Positions 14,289-15,579 of a DNA stretch of 15,579 bases are shown piece after piece. The notes under the pieces were generated by a model, which made no database searches, was not told the DNA's origin, and worked only from the letters and a program-made list of their open reading frames with translations. This DNA comes from Oscillospiraceae bacterium. Its GTDB lineage: Bacteria; Bacillota; Clostridia; Oscillospirales; Ruminococcaceae. A program made the translations under genes and the position numbers. The stretch is taken from assembly GCA_003516865.1 (NCBI GenBank), contig DPBR01000030.1:11617-27195 (forward strand). Reading direction: 5' to 3'. Each line of letters opens with the position of its first letter. Position 1 is the stretch's first letter.

Positions 14289-15431
14289 ATGATAGTAGAA
14301 CCAAAAGTACGCGGATTTATCTGCACAACGGCGCACCCCGTCGGCTGCGAAAAAGCGGTTGAGCGCGAAATCGAGTATGTAAAGTCAAAAGGCGAGCTTT
14401 CGGGCGTGAAAAAAGCGCTTGTAATAGGCTGTTCAATGGGATATGGACTTGCTTCGAGAATTTCGCTCGCGTTCGGAATGAAAGCGGCGACTCTCGGCGT
14501 AATGTTCGACAAACCCGCTTCGGGAAACAAAACCGGCACTTCGGGCTGGTATAACACAAAAGCATTCGAGAAATTCGCTCAGGCTGACGGTCTTTACGCA
14601 AAGACAATCAACGGCGACGCTTATTCCGACGAGTGCAAACAGGAGATTATCGATATTATCAAGCGCGACCTCGGAAAAGTTGACGCGGTGATTTATTCGC
14701 TTGCTTCTCCGAGAAGACAAGTCGGCGAAACCGTGTACAAAAGCGTGCTGAAAACAACCGGCGAGCCGTACACGAACAAGACTATCGACCTCAGAAACAA
14801 CACGATTTCCGAGGTGACAATCGAGCCTGCGACTGCGGAAGAAATTGAAGCGACCGTCAAGGTTATGGGCGGCGAGGACTGGGAAATGTGGATTGACGCG
14901 CTGAAAAAAGCGGACGTTCTCGCGGAAAACGCGCTCACAATCGCTTATTCCTACATCGGTCCCTCGATAACCTACCCCGTTTACTTCGAGGGAAGTATCG
15001 GCAGAGCCAAGGCTCACCTCTTTGAAACGTCGAAAAAGCTCCGCGAAAAAGGACTTCGTTCGTATATTTCGGTAAACAAGGCCCTCGTCACACAATCCAG
15101 CGCGGCTATCCCCGTCGTACCGCTTTATATCTCAATCCTCTACAAAGTGATGAAAGAAAACGGCACTCACGAGGGCTGCATTGAACAAATGCAGCGCCTG
15201 TTCGCGGAAATTTCCTCCGATAACCTCAACCTCGACTCCGAGGGCAGAATTAGAATGGACGACCTCGAAATGCAGCCCGAAATTCAAGAAAAAGTCCTCG
15301 AACTCTGGAATAAAATCACCACCGAAAACCTCACAGACTGCGCCGATATCAACGGCTATCACTCCGATTTCCTCGAACTCTTCGGCTTCGGCATTCCCGG
15401 CGTCGACTACTCCGCCGATGTCGAGGTTTAA
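14289..15431 (+). CDS. fabV: FabV/Ter-type trans-2-enoyl-ACP/CoA reductase (NADH)
   Basis: A 380-residue single-chain reductase of the FabV/Ter family, reducing trans-2-enoyl-ACP (fatty acid synthesis) or crotonyl-CoA and longer enoyl-CoAs (butyrate-type fermentation). The start MIVEPKVRGFICTTAHPVGC is highly typical. The nucleotide-binding region is VIGCSMGYGLASR (45-57), and SGWYN (85-89) and YSLASPRR (136-143) are family segments. The catalytic pair is the Y-x8-K of the family, Y232 and K241 (YFEGSIGRAK). Length is slightly under the usual 395-400 residues, the difference probably at the C-terminus, but no motif is missing. AAGGAG lies 7 bases before the ATG. Sequence alone does not settle ACP against CoA use. 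No other fatty acid or butyrate genes are in the window. Confidence 0.94.
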   Translation: MIVEPKVRGFICTTAHPVGCEKAVEREIEYVKSKGELSGVKKALVIGCSMGYGLASRISLAFGMKAATLGVMFDKPASGNKTGTSGWYNTKAFEKFAQADGLYAKTINGDAYSDECKQEIIDIIKRDLGKVDAVIYSLASPRRQVGETVYKSVLKTTGEPYTNKTIDLRNNTISEVTIEPATAEEIEATVKVMGGEDWEMWIDALKKADVLAENALTIAYSYIGPSITYPVYFEGSIGRAKAHLFETSKKLREKGLRSYISVNKALVTQSSAAIPVVPLYISILYKVMKENGTHEGCIEQMQRLFAEISSDNLNLDSEGRIRMDDLEMQPEIQEKVLELWNKITTENLTDCADINGYHSDFLELFGFGIPGVDYSADVEV

Positions 15432-15437
15432 TTCAAA

Positions 15438-15520
15438 TCGTCGCTTCACGCTCCAGTCGGTCACAGTCGTCGCTCCGCTCCAGTGCCTCCAGTCGTCGCG
15501 CTTCGCGCTCCAGTCGCTCC
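15438..15520. repeat. Three imperfect ~27-bp GC-rich direct repeats
   Basis: Units at 15438-15466, 15467-15492 and 15493-15520 each begin TCGTCGC and contain CGCTCCAGT, with variable centres (TTCA, TC, GCTTCG). The third can fold as GCGC-TTC-GCGC. The array is non-coding, lies directly after the fabV stop, and its composition differs sharply from the flanking AT-rich hairpin. It resembles extragenic palindromic-type repeats rather than CRISPR, because there are no unique spacers. Confidence 0.7.
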
Positions 15521-15527
15521 CGCGGGG

Positions 15528-15561
15528 TTTAAGACCTTTTTCTGAAGAAAAAGGTCTTAAA
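15528..15561 (+). terminator. Perfect 15-bp inverted repeat, possible terminator for the fabV unit
   Basis: Bases 15528-15542 are exactly complementary to 15547-15561 around a TGAA loop. It would make a strong RNA hairpin 97 bases after the fabV stop. There is no T-run directly after the stem; a T-run occurs at 15575-15579 after a second weaker inverted repeat that is cut by the window end. So it may be a terminator, or the stem of a repeat element continuing to the right. Confidence 0.45.
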
Positions 15562-15579
15562 AATCTAAAAAGACTTTTT

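Noticed and set aside
14433..15095. Minus-strand 220-codon frame inside fabV
   Set aside because: fabV is recognised across its whole length; the opposite frame has no ribosome site or domain.
15438..15520. CRISPR array
   Set aside because: The repeats are imperfect and adjacent without unique spacers, and there are no cas genes.

Overview
The window looks like chromosomal DNA of a Clostridia-type Firmicute, most likely a gut or rumen Oscillospiraceae/Ruminococcus-like bacterium. This rests on strong AGGAGG-type ribosome binding sites, TTGACA/TATAAT promoters with 17-18 bp spacing, a secreted protein with a type I dockerin, a FabV/Ter enoyl reductase, a short archaeal/Thermotoga-type adenosylhomocysteinase and a Gx-type transporter. 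The assignment is inferred from gene content and style; there is no rRNA or other marker. Gene density is about 95% and no gap exceeds 170 bases. I see no tRNA, rRNA, CRISPR, integrase or transposase.

Left half (59-7833, all on the minus strand). A promoter at 7865-7893 drives nadE (glutamine-dependent NAD+ synthetase), a four-helix membrane protein of unknown function, a Gx-transporter-family membrane protein, polA (DNA polymerase I) and a small standalone PAS protein. These genes are packed with gaps of 9-32 bases. A separate promoter (1748-1777) then serves a DUF1015 protein and rimI (ribosomal protein S18 alanine N-acetyltransferase), which ends 58 bases from the window edge.

Middle (7834-8003) is a 170-bp divergent intergenic region with two near-consensus, back-to-back promoters and palindromic sequence around the rightward one.

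Right half (8004-15431, all on the plus strand). First come a 208-residue protein of unknown function, a degenerate Cu/Zn-superoxide-dismutase-like protein whose ribosome binding site is buried in a hairpin, and ahcY. A two-component system (OmpR-family regulator plus a histidine kinase with almost no extracellular domain) follows, and then punA, a 6-oxopurine nucleoside phosphorylase. ahcY and punA plausibly act in sequence to recycle the product of SAM-dependent methylation: S-adenosyl- or S-inosyl-homocysteine to homocysteine plus nucleoside, then base plus ribose-1-phosphate. A strong promoter at 13005-13033 begins a new unit: a secreted dockerin-transglutaminase-like protein, a 43-residue single-helix membrane protein, and fabV/ter.

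The last 150 bases contain no gene. They hold three imperfect ~27-bp GC-rich direct repeats and a perfect 15-bp inverted repeat, which looks like an extragenic repeat element or transcription end region.

There is no obvious defence island or mobile system. The items most worth a second look are the metal-site-stripped SOD-like protein with its occluded start, the AhcY active-site substitutions next to PunA, the N-terminal dockerin on a transglutaminase-like protein, the 43-residue membrane protein, and the repeat element at the right end.
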